DNA of 64,000 bases from Methylotetracoccus oryzae (GTDB lineage Bacteria; Pseudomonadota; Gammaproteobacteria; Methylococcales; Methylococcaceae). The notes beneath the pieces are model-generated. The model saw nothing but the letters and a program-made list of their open reading frames with translations. It was not told where the DNA came from and did not search any database. The stretch spans positions 1-64,000 of the forward strand of contig NZ_SRSH01000007.1 in assembly GCF_006175985.1 (NCBI RefSeq), read 5' to 3'. Every line of letters starts with the position of its first letter. Within the stretch, counting starts at the first letter, position 1. The translations under genes were made by a program, and so were the position numbers. This document shows, in pieces, positions 1-9,160 of this stretch.

Positions 1-161
1 GGGGAATAGCAATCCAACCTGCCCTCTCCACGTCCGCCTTACGCCGCCTTAAGGCGTTCCCTGATGCGCCTGCCAGAGCGCCGTCACCCCTGTTCCAACA
101 GCCTTTGCCAAGGTTCCGGTTTGCAGTAAACTTCGCGACCTTTCCCCGCTCGCCCCAAGTC
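1..161. other. Upstream region of dusB
   Basis: No gene end is recognised here. A perfect 12-base palindrome CGCCTTAAGGCG lies at 45-56. It has no loop and so is unlikely to be a terminator. The promoter for dusB-fis was not identified with confidence. Confidence 0.4.
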
Positions 162-1145
162 ATGCAGATCGGACCGTACCGACTGGCCAACCGTCTGATC
201 CTCGCGCCGATGGCGGGCATTACGGACTTGCCCTACCGAAACCTCTGCCGCCGCTGGGGCGCCGGCATGGCGGTGGCGGAAATGGCAACGAGCAACCCGG
301 CCCTGCTCGACAGTCGGAAGACCCGGCAGAAAACGGATCACCGCGGTGAAACAGAACCGCGTGTGGCACAGATCCTGGGTGCCGAGCCCATGCAGATGGC
401 TGAGGCGGCGCGCTTCAATGTGGAGCGCGGTGCACAAATTATTGACATCAACATGGGGTGCCCGGCGAAGAAGGTCTGTAACAAAGCCGCCGGTTCCGCG
501 CTGCTTCGCGATGAGCGACTGGTGGCGCAGATTTTGGATGCCGTGGTCCAGGCAGTCGACGTCCCCGTGACGCTGAAGATTCGGACCGGATGGGATGCTG
601 CCGAGCGCAACGCGGTAAGCGTTGCGAAACTGGCCGCAGCGGCCGGCGTGAGCGCCCTGTCGGTGCATGGCCGGACCCGCGCCTGCGGCTTCTCCGGGTC
701 TGCGGAATACCATACAATCGCCATGGTCAAAGCGTCTGTCAACATCCCGGTCATCGCCAACGGCGACATCGACTCTGCCGAGAAAGCGCAGCAAGTGCTG
801 GAGGCAACGCGGGCGGACGGGATCATGATCGGTCGCGCGGCCCTGGGCCGACCCTGGATCTTCCGCCAGATCGAGCGTTTCCTCGAATCAGGGATCGACT
901 GCCCGCCCCCCGGACCCGATGCCATTCTGGCCACTGTTCGCGAACACCTGCAGGGGCTGTATGCGCACTATGGTGAATACGCGGGCGTGCGTATCGCTCG
1001 CAAGCATGTCGGCTGGTACCTTGGTCAGGCCGCCGCAACGTCCTCCGAACTCCTGCGGCGCTTCAATCAACAGGAGACAGCGACGCAGCAGTGGGCTCTG
1101 CTGCCGGCGTTGTTCGATAGTCAACGGCAGGGAGAATCCGAATGA
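162..1145 (+). CDS. dusB: tRNA-dihydrouridine synthase B (DusB)
   Basis: Flavin enzyme that reduces specific uridines in the tRNA D-loop to dihydrouridine using NADPH. The 327-residue product opens with the family signature LAPMAGITDLPYRN (about residues 14-27) and carries DINMGCPAKKVCNKAAGSAL around residues 95-113, in which Cys100 is the expected catalytic cysteine. The ATG here gives the standard DusB N-terminus (MQIGPYRL); an upstream in-frame TTG at 105 would add 19 residues with no family match and was not used. The stop overlaps the start of fis by four bases, the classic dusB-fis operon of gammaproteobacteria, so this is also the lead gene for Fis expression. Identification is by motif and synteny and is secure. 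Confidence 0.96.
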   Translation: MQIGPYRLANRLILAPMAGITDLPYRNLCRRWGAGMAVAEMATSNPALLDSRKTRQKTDHRGETEPRVAQILGAEPMQMAEAARFNVERGAQIIDINMGCPAKKVCNKAAGSALLRDERLVAQILDAVVQAVDVPVTLKIRTGWDAAERNAVSVAKLAAAAGVSALSVHGRTRACGFSGSAEYHTIAMVKASVNIPVIANGDIDSAEKAQQVLEATRADGIMIGRAALGRPWIFRQIERFLESGIDCPPPGPDAILATVREHLQGLYAHYGEYAGVRIARKHVGWYLGQAAATSSELLRRFNQQETATQQWALLPALFDSQRQGESE

Positions 1146-1429
1146 CAGCGGAATCACGCAGCGCCTCGATGGACATCGTCATTCCCTGCGCGCCTGAAGG
1201 TCGTGACTTGCTCTGCAATCACGTCCGCATCGCAGTGGACCACTATCTTCGCGCCCTGAACGGTAGCGCCCCGAACGGCCTGTACGAGATGGTGCTGCAG
1301 GAGATCGAGCGCCCCTTGCTTGAGGTCGTGCTGGAGCACTGCGGACACAATCAGAGCAAGGCGGCTCAGGTCCTGGGTCTGAGCCGCAGCACACTACGCA
1401 AGAAGATGGCGCAGCACGGGCTGGCCTGA
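1142..1429 (+). CDS. fis: DNA-binding protein Fis
   Basis: Small nucleoid-associated homodimer that bends DNA and regulates rRNA promoters and recombination. The product has 95 residues, close to the 98 of E. coli Fis. Its C-terminal third (HNQSKAAQVLGLSRSTLRKK, about residues 69-88) is the diagnostic Fis helix-turn-helix. The N-terminal part, which forms the recombination-related beta-hairpin in E. coli, is present but divergent. It is translationally coupled to dusB through a 4-base overlap, so no separate promoter is expected. Confidence 0.97.
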   Translation: MTAESRSASMDIVIPCAPEGRDLLCNHVRIAVDHYLRALNGSAPNGLYEMVLQEIERPLLEVVLEHCGHNQSKAAQVLGLSRSTLRKKMAQHGLA

Positions 1430-1468
1430 ATTTCTTTCCTCCTACTCACTGGACCCGTCTTGACTCCC

Positions 1469-3025
1469 ATGTCCCAGCAGAAGGTCGCGCGCGCGCTGAT
1501 CAGCGTTTCAGACAAAACCGGTATCGTCGATTTCGCACGCGATCTGCACGTGCTGGGGATCGAACTGATCTCTTCGGGCGGCACTGCGCGCCTGCTGGCC
1601 GATAACGGCATTCCCGTCACCGAGGTTTCCGACTACACGGGCTTTCCGGAAATGATGGATGGCAGGGTCAAGACCCTGCACCCGAAAGTCCATGGCGGGA
1701 TCCTGGGCCGGCGCGGGCTGGACGAAGCCATCATGGCAGAGCACGGCATCCCGCCGATCGACCTGGTCGTCGTTAACCTGTATCCCTTCGAGGCAACGAT
1801 TGCGCGTCCCGATTGCGACCTGGACACGGCGATCGAGAACATCGACATCGGCGGTCCCGCGTTGCTCCGCGCTGCCGCCAAGAATCATGCCTCGGTCGGC
1901 GTCATCGTCGATCCCGCGGACTACCCCGCTGTCCTGGACGAGCTGCGTCGGAATGACGGAGCGCTGACCGATTCGACCCGGTTCGCGTTCGCGGCCAAGA
2001 CCTTTCGGCACACGTCGTGGTACGACTCGGCGATCGCCGAATACCTCGGCGGAGAGACTGCACTGCCGGAACGCTTGTTGCTGCGCTTCACCCGGGCGCA
2101 GCCCATGCGTTACGGGGAGAATCCTCACCAGCGGGCAGCCTTCTATACCGAGACGCACCCGAAACCCGGCAGCATCGCCGGCGCCAGCCAGCTGCAGGGC
2201 AAGGAGTTGTCGTTCAACAATATCGCCGACGCTGACGCCGCGCTGGAATGCGTCAAGACCTTTGTCGATGCGCCGGCCTGCGTGATCGTCAAGCACGCCA
2301 ACCCGTGCGGGGTGGCCCAGGCTGCGACGACGCTCGAAGCCTATGATCGCGCGTACGCCACCGACCCCACTTCCGCGTTCGGCGGCATCATCGCCTTCAA
2401 CCGCCCGCTCGACGCGACGACGGCGAAGACCATCGTCGAGCGGCAGTTCGTTGAAGTCATCATCGCGCCCGGGATCAGCGCCGACGCGCTCACGGCACTG
2501 GCCACCAAGCCGAATGTCAGGGTGCTCGATTGCGGCAGCACCGACCCGGCGGATGACGTCGAATGGGACTACCGGCGGGTAGCGGGGGGATTGTTGGTTC
2601 AGGATCGCGACATCGTCGCGGTCGACCGGTCGCACCTCAAGATCGTGACGCGCCGGCAGCCCGATCAGCGTGAGCTGGAAGACCTGCTCTTTGCCTGGAA
2701 GGTGGTTCGTTACGTGAAATCGAACGCGATCGTCTACTGTCGCGACCTGCGCACCATCGGCGTCGGCGCCGGACAGATGAGCCGTGTCTACTCCGCTCGC
2801 ATCGCCGCGATCAAGGCCGAAGACGTGGGCTTGACCGTGCAGGGCTCGGTGGTGGCATCAGACGCCTTTTTTCCATTCCGCGACGGCGTCGATGCGGCAG
2901 CCGCCGCGGGCGTGACCGCCGTGATCCAGCCCGGCGGCTCGGTTCGGGACGATGAAGTGATCGCCGCGGCAGACGAACACGGCCTGGCGATGGTTTTCAC
3001 CGGCATCCGCCACTTCCGCCACTGA
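1469..3025 (+). CDS. purH: Bifunctional AICAR formyltransferase / IMP cyclohydrolase
   Basis: Catalyses the last two steps of de novo purine synthesis: formylation of AICAR with 10-formyl-THF and ring closure to IMP. The 518-residue product starts with the MGS-like cyclohydrolase domain ([16 protein letters not shown], with SSGGTARLL about 30 residues on) and continues into the transformylase domain. That domain contains the conserved KHANPCGVA segment near residues 270-280. It ends in [13 protein letters not shown] and the typical [10 protein letters not shown]-terminus. The ATG was chosen over a TTG three codons upstream. No strong Shine-Dalgarno is visible, only 39 bases separate it from fis, and it may be co-transcribed with dusB-fis. 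Confidence 0.97.
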   Translation: MSQQKVARALISVSDKTGIVDFARDLHVLGIELISSGGTARLLADNGIPVTEVSDYTGFPEMMDGRVKTLHPKVHGGILGRRGLDEAIMAEHGIPPIDLVVVNLYPFEATIARPDCDLDTAIENIDIGGPALLRAAAKNHASVGVIVDPADYPAVLDELRRNDGALTDSTRFAFAAKTFRHTSWYDSAIAEYLGGETALPERLLLRFTRAQPMRYGENPHQRAAFYTETHPKPGSIAGASQLQGKELSFNNIADADAALECVKTFVDAPACVIVKHANPCGVAQAATTLEAYDRAYATDPTSAFGGIIAFNRPLDATTAKTIVERQFVEVIIAPGISADALTALATKPNVRVLDCGSTDPADDVEWDYRRVAGGLLVQDRDIVAVDRSHLKIVTRRQPDQRELEDLLFAWKVVRYVKSNAIVYCRDLRTIGVGAGQMSRVYSARIAAIKAEDVGLTVQGSVVASDAFFPFRDGVDAAAAAGVTAVIQPGGSVRDDEVIAAADEHGLAMVFTGIRHFRH

Positions 3026-3701
3026 TCTGCCGCGACCGCTGCCGCGAGGCCATGCGGCGGCAGCGGCTTACCGCGTTGCCCCTCCCACGTTTTCCGGCTG
3101 GCCAGGCGTCTCTCCACCAAGGAAGGCATGCCGCCGACCGGTTCAGCCCGACTGAGCCAGTGATCCCAGGCTGCGCCCATCCAGGTCTTGAACCCGCCAC
3201 ACCTTGGCATCTCCCATCACGCGCTTTTCCTAATCGATATCCGCCGGGCATGGCAGTGATGCCAGGCAGAACTTGCCGCAGTTCCGATCGACGCCAAAGA
3301 GCCCCTGCGTCAGCCTAGGCCGCAGAGACGCTAGCGCCGCCCCCTTCGCAGGCCGTGCCGCCGAACGCCCGTTAGCCTGTCGAGCAGCTCCGCCGCTGCG
3401 TTCGCCGGGACGGGCGCGATGGTCCGGCGGGCGACCCGCTTGCGGCGGCGCCGTCCTGACCATTCCCTGTCAGGCCTACGACGCCGTTTTGATCTGCCCC
3501 ACCGGGCCCGGCGCCACCGTGTCCTACACTCTTCTTCGCAATGGTTCTGCGGCGAGGCAACCGGAGCTGTCAGGATTTTTTTCAATCCCGCCCGAAATAC
3601 CCCGAATTACATCCCTTTTTCCTTCAAGAACAGAACATTGAGAGATTGGCATTGCTCATGCTGCGCAACAGGCGCGAAACCCCAACCATAAGGCCAAAAC
3701 G
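3026..3701. other. Gene-free stretch between purH and the 279-residue membrane protein
   Basis: No credible gene is seen. Open frames here (for example 3273-3641 plus) are arginine/proline-rich, lack family features and look like GC-bias artefacts. Just after purH, CCGCTGCCGC (3036-3045) pairs perfectly with GCGGCAGCGG (3057-3066) across an 11-base loop. There is no T-tract, so it could be a 3' stabilising hairpin or a weak terminator. The last 150 bases are clearly more AT-rich and contain the sigma-54-type promoter annotated separately. Confidence 0.6.
3647..3663 (+). promoter_or_regulatory. Candidate sigma-54 (-24/-12) promoter
   Basis: TTGGCATTGCTCATGCTG carries the invariant GG (3648-3649) and GC (3660-3661) exactly ten bases apart. 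The surroundings TGGCA and TGCT match the RpoN consensus TGGCAC-N5-TTGCT at most positions. The expected start site would fall near 3673, about 30 bases before the next ATG. Seen by eye; no enhancer-binding-protein site was identified. Confidence 0.5.
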
Positions 3702-4541
3702 ATGCAAACCCACCGAGCCTATCGGCATGACAACAAAGTCAGCCACCAGTTTTCCGTACATGCCTCCTGGGCGACGTTCTGGCTGAGTATGATCGCCGGG
3801 CTGTTGGTCGTTGCCAGTGTGGCTATCCAGGCCTACAAGATCCACACAGGGCATGAGCGCCTGTTCGGTCTGACCAGCCTCTTCAATCTCGATGCCGAGC
3901 AGAGTCTGCCGATGTTTTTCAGCGTCTGCCTGCATCTCATCGCCGCGACACTCCTACTGGGCATCACGGTAGCCGAGTCGCGCAGCAGCGGTCAGGATCT
4001 GATGCGCTGGCGGCTGCTGACCGTCGGGTTCGCCTTCATGGCGATCGATGAGGCCTGTTCTCTGCACGAGTCGCTCGCGGTACCCATACGCGCGATGATG
4101 GGACCGGGTCCGCGCGGCATCTTCTTTTTTGCCTGGGTGATTCCCGCGATGGGTCTCGTTGCCGTCCTGGCGTTCTACTTCGTCGGCTTTCTAAGACGCC
4201 TGCCTGCACCGACGGCCCTTGCCTTCATCGGCGGCGGCATCTTGTTCCTGGGAGGAGCGATCGGCGTGGAGATGATCGGCGGCTGGTATTCGGAACGTCA
4301 CGGGGAAAACACGCAAACGTACAATCTGATCACCGCGATCGAAGAATCGCTGGAGATGGCTGGCGTGATCGTCTTCATCCGGGCACTGATCAATCATGCC
4401 GCCTACCGTATGCAGACCGTGGGAGTGCAATTCATCGGTACCTGGACCCTCGCGATGTCACCTCGCACCAGCAGCGCGTCACTGGCTGCCGCCCGACTGG
4501 CGCATGGCCGCGGGGAAGCGATGTCTCTTCACCCGAGATAG
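3702..4541 (+). CDS. Conserved-looking multi-pass membrane protein, function unknown
   Basis: I do not recognise a characterised family. The 279-residue product has about six hydrophobic segments (roughly residues 24-44, 70-90, 104-118, 139-164, 172-192 and 218-232). Polar residues are clustered unusually inside or beside membrane helices: Asp116-Glu117 with His122-Glu123 (AIDEACSLHES), Glu190, and Glu214-Glu215-Glu218 (AIEESLEMAG), plus His232. Such acid/histidine sets can form a metal site or an active site in an integral membrane enzyme, which is inference only. The last 35 residues are Ala/Arg/Ser-rich and may be a loose cytoplasmic tail. It stands alone, behind a candidate sigma-54 promoter and ahead of a hairpin, so it is probably monocistronic. 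Confidence 0.7.
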   Translation: MQTHRAYRHDNKVSHQFSVHASWATFWLSMIAGLLVVASVAIQAYKIHTGHERLFGLTSLFNLDAEQSLPMFFSVCLHLIAATLLLGITVAESRSSGQDLMRWRLLTVGFAFMAIDEACSLHESLAVPIRAMMGPGPRGIFFFAWVIPAMGLVAVLAFYFVGFLRRLPAPTALAFIGGGILFLGGAIGVEMIGGWYSERHGENTQTYNLITAIEESLEMAGVIVFIRALINHAAYRMQTVGVQFIGTWTLAMSPRTSSASLAAARLAHGRGEAMSLHPR

Positions 4542-4554
4542 TCGGCTCGGGCCG

Positions 4555-4582
4555 GGGGTCGGAAAGCGTGTCCGAGACCCCC
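4555..4582 (+). terminator. Stem-loop downstream of the membrane-protein gene
   Basis: GGGGTC plus GGA (4555-4563) pairs with TCC and GACCCC (4571-4581) around a short loop. It is followed by CTTTCTGTCT, a pyrimidine-rich but imperfect tract. It lies just past the stop of the plus-strand membrane gene and before the convergent speD 3' end. It is a plausible but weak intrinsic terminator. Confidence 0.4.
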
Positions 4583-4736
4583 TTTCTGTCTCCAGAATGC
4601 GGTCCGGCGGCACTTTGAGCGTCACGAGGCGGGATCAAGACGGCGCTCCGGCCGCGCCAACAGGCCAGTTCCACCGGCCACTACAAACCAGGGCTTGGGC
4701 GTCCCCGCGGCGGCCGCGCGTTGCAGAGGCTTGGCT

Positions 4737-5531
4737 TCAGCGCCGCAGCTTGTAGTTCCGGCCGTAGAAGATCTCGGCCATCTCCTGCTTCAACTGCTTC
4801 TGGATCGCTGTGCGCTCTTCCGGGGTCAGCGCATCCTTTGCCGTTTCGAAAAGATAGTTGTCCAGCACGAAGTCCTTGAGGATCATCTTCGTGTGGAAGA
4901 TCTGTTCCTGATAGACGTTCACGTCGATCATCTGATACCGCTCCGCCATACTGTCGGAGATGTAGTTCTGGATCGAGGTGATCTCGTGATCGATGTAATG
5001 CTTCTGGCCGCTGATGTCGCGGGTGAATCCCCGGACGCGATAGTCCATGATCACGATGTCCGACTGGAAGCTGTGAATCAGGTAATTCAGCGCCTTCAAC
5101 GGTGAGATGCGTCCGCAGGTCGACACGTCGATATCGGCCCGGAATGTGCTGAGTCCGCCGTAGGGATGGCTCTCCGGGTAGGTGTGGACGGTGATGTGGC
5201 TCTTGTTCAGGTGACCGACCACGGATTCGGGGACCGGTCCCGGACCCTCGATATTGGTCACGCTGTTCGGCACATGCCCCTCCGAGATCAGCATCGTGAC
5301 GCTCGCGCCCTGCGGCTCGTAGTCCTGACGGGCAATGTTCAGGATCTCAGCCCCGATGATCGCATTCACATCGGTCAGAATTTGCGTCAACCGCTCGGCG
5401 CTGTAGGCCTCGTCGATGTATTCGATGTAGCGGCGCTGCTGCTGCTCCGACTTGGCGTAGCAGATGTCGTAGATGTTGAAGCTGAGCGACTTCGTGAGGT
5501 TGTTGAAACCGTGCAGTTGCAACTTATCCAT
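4737..5531 (-). CDS. speD: S-adenosylmethionine decarboxylase proenzyme (SpeD)
   Basis: Decarboxylates SAM to supply aminopropyl groups for spermidine synthesis. The protein self-cleaves to create its pyruvoyl cofactor. From this ATG it has 264 residues, the same length as the E. coli enzyme, and matches it along the whole length: [13 protein letters not shown] near the start, [15 protein letters not shown] in the middle, and [17 protein letters not shown]. In the last, the Ser of KSH (residue 111) is the expected cleavage and pyruvoyl residue. A GTG three codons upstream is an alternative start. speE is not in this window. The speD / OsmC-like / Crp-family arrangement matches the vfr region of Pseudomonas. 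Confidence 0.96.
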   Translation of the reverse strand: MDKLQLHGFNNLTKSLSFNIYDICYAKSEQQQRRYIEYIDEAYSAERLTQILTDVNAIIGAEILNIARQDYEPQGASVTMLISEGHVPNSVTNIEGPGPVPESVVGHLNKSHITVHTYPESHPYGGLSTFRADIDVSTCGRISPLKALNYLIHSFQSDIVIMDYRVRGFTRDISGQKHYIDHEITSIQNYISDSMAERYQMIDVNVYQEQIFHTKMILKDFVLDNYLFETAKDALTPEERTAIQKQLKQEMAEIFYGRNYKLRR

Positions 5532-5656
5532 GGACTTCACGCCACCCCGGTGATCTAGATTTGGAGCTGATTAGCTAGCGACTGCGAAGCGGGACTCTTC
5601 GGCGGCTGGGTTTGGAATCGGTGCTGGATTGCCCGACAAAACCGCTCGAACCCGCA

Positions 5657-6073
5657 TCAATCCGTCAGGATTTCGAAGTCATGGGTGATGGAGGCGGTAG
5701 CCCCCAGCATGATGGAAGCGGAACAATACTTCTCGGCAGACAAGTCGACTGCACGCCGCACGGCCGCATCTGTCAAACCAACGCCCTTCAGAACGAAGTG
5801 AGCATGTATCTTGGTGAACACTTTCGGATCCGCTTCGGCCCGCTCCGCGTCGAGGAGCACTTCGCAGTTTTCGACGACGTGCCGCCCCTTGCGCAGGATA
5901 TGCACCACGTCGAAGGCGGTACACCCACCCATGCCGAGCAGCAGCATTTCCATCGGCCGAACCCCGAGATTGCGCCCACCGCTATCCGGTGGCCCATCCA
6001 TCACGACGGCATGTCCGCTGCCGGACTCGCCGACGAACAGGACATCTTCAACCCACTTAACCCGCGCTTTCAT
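5657..6073 (-). CDS. OsmC-like family protein (YhfA type)
   Basis: Member of the OsmC/Ohr fold, which includes thiol-dependent peroxidases. The 138-residue product has the two conserved cysteines in family context: Cys51 in LLGMGGCTAFDVV and Cys117 in AEKYCSASIML. The ATG at MKARVKW was preferred to an upstream TTG because it matches the family start. It lies divergently beside the Crp-family gene, as E. coli yhfA lies next to crp. YhfA-type members have no proven substrate, so peroxidase activity is only inferred from the cysteine pair. Confidence 0.9.
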   Translation of the reverse strand: MKARVKWVEDVLFVGESGSGHAVVMDGPPDSGGRNLGVRPMEMLLLGMGGCTAFDVVHILRKGRHVVENCEVLLDAERAEADPKVFTKIHAHFVLKGVGLTDAAVRRAVDLSAEKYCSASIMLGATASITHDFEILTD

Positions 6074-6203
6074 GACTCTCGGTGCCACCAAAATAGCGCG
6101 CTAGAATACCATAATTTTCCGGCCCAAACGCAGGACCGCACTACTAGACTTAGGTCCGCATCCGCCACGAATAGGAAACCGTGCCACGGGGGATCAAGAC
6201 GTC

Positions 6204-6878
6204 ATGGTTGAACTACACACTCCTGCCATCAGCGCGCTGCTGAAGAACTCTCATCAGCGTCGCTATGCTTCGCGCGCCTATGTCTTCAGACCAGGCGACC
6301 GAATCGATACCCTGCATTTCGTCACCGAAGGCTCGATCGCCATCGTCATGCCCGAAAAGAGCCTGCGCGCCGCGGACAGCCAGACGACACTGGCCAGCGA
6401 TCAAGACGTCGTGCTGTCTTACGTTTGTCGCGGCGAATTCCTTGGCGTGGCCGGCTTCTTTCTGGGCGAGGGGGCCTACGAGGTCAATGCCATCGCACGC
6501 GAACCGGCCGTGGTGGCCTCACTGAGCTATGCTCGCCTCCGCGAGCTGCTGCGGACGACTCTGGCACCCTACGCCACCGACATCCTGATCGAATTAGGCC
6601 GGCAAGTGGCACTCCGTCTGGTCAAGAGCGACCGCCGCAGCGCGTCTTTGGCGGTGCACGACGTATCGGAACGCATCGTTCATGCGCTGCACGAACTTTG
6701 CACTCAGCCCGATGCAATGACACACCCCGACGGCATGCAGATCCGCATTACGCGGCAGGAGATCGGGCGCCTCGTCGGTTGCTCGCGCGAGATGGCCGGG
6801 CGCGTGCTGAAACAGCTGGAGCGCGAACGGCGCATCAGCGCCCATGGCAAAACCATCGTAGTATTTGGGACTCGCTAG
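6204..6878 (+). CDS. Crp/Clp-family transcriptional regulator with altered ligand pocket
   Basis: Cyclic-nucleotide-binding-domain regulator of 224 residues. The N-terminal beta-roll (VFRPGD at 27-32, GEFLG at 77-81) leads into a long C-helix and a winged helix. The recognition helix, GCSREMAGRVLK (192-203), is identical to that of Crp and Clp, so the DNA target should be Crp-like. The positions that hold cAMP in E. coli Crp are changed: Glu72 aligns with Val82, Arg82 with Tyr92, Ser83 with Glu93, and Thr127-Ser128 with Ser-Asp at 142-143. There is also an insertion of about ten residues in the roll (around 50-68). Xanthomonas Clp, which responds to cyclic-di-GMP, is a closer overall analogue. 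Ligand is unknown. GGGGGA 10 bases upstream serves as ribosome site. Confidence 0.88.
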   Translation: MVELHTPAISALLKNSHQRRYASRAYVFRPGDRIDTLHFVTEGSIAIVMPEKSLRAADSQTTLASDQDVVLSYVCRGEFLGVAGFFLGEGAYEVNAIAREPAVVASLSYARLRELLRTTLAPYATDILIELGRQVALRLVKSDRRSASLAVHDVSERIVHALHELCTQPDAMTHPDGMQIRITRQEIGRLVGCSREMAGRVLKQLERERRISAHGKTIVVFGTR

Positions 6879-6972
6879 GGAAGCTCGAAGCTACGCGGGG
6901 CTTTCCACGCGGAACGCGCCGCGGCGAACAACGGTTCGCGGTCGCGCTCACGCACGCTTGCCAACTCCATCG

Positions 6973-9027
6973 TCAAGCCGTCGCCGGGAGGATGCCGTTG
7001 TGACGCAACAGGGCATCGATCTGCGGCGGGCGCCCGCGGAACGCGACGAAGGAGTCCATCGCCTTGCGGCTGCCCCCTTTCTCCAGCACGTTTTGCAGGA
7101 ATGACCGCCCCGTTTCCGGGTTGAACACGCCCTCCTCCTCGAAACGTGAGAAGGCGTCGCTGGACAAGACCTCAGCCCATTTGTAGCTGTAGTAGCCGGC
7201 AGCGTAACCACCCGCAAAGATGTGCGAAAAACTGTGCTGAAAGCGGTTGAAGCGCGGCGGGATGACCGCGGCAACCTGCTCTCGCACCTCATCGAGAATG
7301 GCCTGTACCCGGCCGCCGACCGCCGGGTCGTATTCGCGATGCAGACGGAAGTCGAACAGGGCGAACTCGAGCTGTCGCACCATCTGCATTCCTGACTGGA
7401 AATTCCGCGCCGCCAGCATCTTGTCGAACAAGTCCGCCGGCAGAGGGGCTCCGGTCTGATAATGGCCGGACAGCAGGCTTAAAGCCTCTTTCTCCCAGCA
7501 GTAGTTTTCCATGAACTGGCTCGGCAGCTCGACGGCATCCCATTCCACCCCATGTATGCCCGACACGCTTCGGTGATCGATCTGCGTCAGCATGTGGTGC
7601 AGGCCATGCCCGAATTCATGGAACAGCGTGACCATTTCATCGTGCCGCAGCAATGCCGGCGTGTCGCCGGCCGGCGGCGTGAAATTGCACACCAGGTAAG
7701 CGACCGGGTACTGCACGCTGCCCTCTAAACGATGGCGGGCCGCGCATTCGTCCATCCAGGCGCCGCCGCGCTTGTTCGGGCGGGCATAGAGATCGAGATA
7801 GAACGACCCGCGTCGCTCACCGCGCCCGTCCAGCACGTCATAGAAGCGGACATCCCGATGCCAGACCTCGACGCCGTCGCGGACCCGGATCTGCAGGCCA
7901 TAGAGCCGCTCGACGACCGCAAAGAGGCCGTCGAGCACGCGCGGCGCCGGGAAGTAAGCCCTGACCTCCTCCTGCGAAAACGCATAGCGGTGTTGACGCA
8001 GGCGCTCGGAACAATAGGCCATGTCCCAGACTTCGAGAGTGTCCAGCCCACAGTGCTCTCGGGCGAACGCACGGAGTTCGTCGAGATCACGCCGCGCCAC
8101 GGGCAGCGACCGCTCGCCCAGGTCGACCAGGAAGGCCATGACCTGATCGGCCGATTCCGCCATTTTGGTGGCCAGCGACAAGTCGGCAAAACTCGCGTAG
8201 CCGAGCAGTTGCGCCTTCTCGTGTCGCAGCGCCAGAATCTCCTCCATGAGTCCGGAGTTGTCCCATTGCCCGGCGTTCGGCCCCTGGTCTGAGGCACGCG
8301 TCGCGAAGGCCGTATACATTTCCCGCCGCAATTCGCGATCGTCGGCGTAAGTCATCACCGCGATATAGGACGGGAATTCCAGCGTCAGCAACCAGCCTTC
8401 CTGGCCACGCTGTTCGGCAGCCTGCCGCGCACCCGCCAGCGCCGACTCCGGCAGACCGGCCAAAGCCGTGATTTCGCTGATTGGCTTGGTCCAGCCCTGC
8501 GTCGCATCGAGTACGTTGTCCTGAAAACGGCTCTGCCGCTGCGACAACTCTTGTGCGATGGCCTTGAAGCGTTCCCGCTGCGCAGGCTCCAGTTCGATGC
8601 CCGAAAGCCTGAAATCGCGCAGAGCGTCCTCGACGATCTTGCGCTGCGCCGGCTCGAACGTTGCGTAGGCCGGGCTTGCGGATAAGTCTCGGTAGGCGGC
8701 GTAAAGCCCTTCGTTCTGACCCAATTCGGTCCAGTAGGCGCTCAGCAGCGGCAGACAGGTGTTGTAGGCAACCCGCAGTTCGTCGCTGTTCATCACCGCG
8801 TTCAAATGGCCGACTGGCGACCAGGCCTTGGCGAGGCGGTCGTCGAGCACCTCCAGTCTTGCCACCAGCCCGCCCCAATCGAAGGGACCCGGCTGCGCCG
8901 CAATACGGGCGACCTCGGCACGATTCTCCTCGAGGATCTGCTGAATGGCGGGCACGACGTCGGAGGGCTTGATGGCGGTGAAGGCCGGAAGTTCGCGGTT
9001 CTCGAGCAGCGGATTCACGTTGGTCAT
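6973..9027 (-). CDS. prlC: Oligopeptidase A (M3 metallopeptidase)
   Basis: Cytoplasmic zinc endopeptidase that degrades signal peptides and other short peptides. The 684-residue length matches E. coli PrlC (680). The M3 zinc motif HEFGHGLHH lies near residues 470-478, and the downstream SFSHIFAGGYAAGYYSYKWAEVL block, which completes the M3 site, is intact. The start (MTNVNPLLENRELPAF) is typical of the family. It is transcribed from the strand opposite the Crp-like regulator, with gcvT upstream on the same strand after a 133-base gap. Confidence 0.96.
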   Translation of the reverse strand: MTNVNPLLENRELPAFTAIKPSDVVPAIQQILEENRAEVARIAAQPGPFDWGGLVARLEVLDDRLAKAWSPVGHLNAVMNSDELRVAYNTCLPLLSAYWTELGQNEGLYAAYRDLSASPAYATFEPAQRKIVEDALRDFRLSGIELEPAQRERFKAIAQELSQRQSRFQDNVLDATQGWTKPISEITALAGLPESALAGARQAAEQRGQEGWLLTLEFPSYIAVMTYADDRELRREMYTAFATRASDQGPNAGQWDNSGLMEEILALRHEKAQLLGYASFADLSLATKMAESADQVMAFLVDLGERSLPVARRDLDELRAFAREHCGLDTLEVWDMAYCSERLRQHRYAFSQEEVRAYFPAPRVLDGLFAVVERLYGLQIRVRDGVEVWHRDVRFYDVLDGRGERRGSFYLDLYARPNKRGGAWMDECAARHRLEGSVQYPVAYLVCNFTPPAGDTPALLRHDEMVTLFHEFGHGLHHMLTQIDHRSVSGIHGVEWDAVELPSQFMENYCWEKEALSLLSGHYQTGAPLPADLFDKMLAARNFQSGMQMVRQLEFALFDFRLHREYDPAVGGRVQAILDEVREQVAAVIPPRFNRFQHSFSHIFAGGYAAGYYSYKWAEVLSSDAFSRFEEEGVFNPETGRSFLQNVLEKGGSRKAMDSFVAFRGRPPQIDALLRHNGILPATA

Positions 9028-9160
9028 GGCAGATGGGTTGGGATAGTCTGGAAATGCGGTTGTAGGCTGCGGGTAACCCTTTAGTCAGCGGATCGCGACA
9101 AGGGTTCGCACGCTGCCCCGCAAACGGGCCGGGGGCCACCCCAGCGCGCCGGCCGGCGGC

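Noticed and set aside
3273-3641. 122-codon plus-strand frame between purH and the membrane gene
   Set aside because: Arg/Pro/Ala-rich, no family, no ribosome site, and overlaps several other open frames of equal quality.
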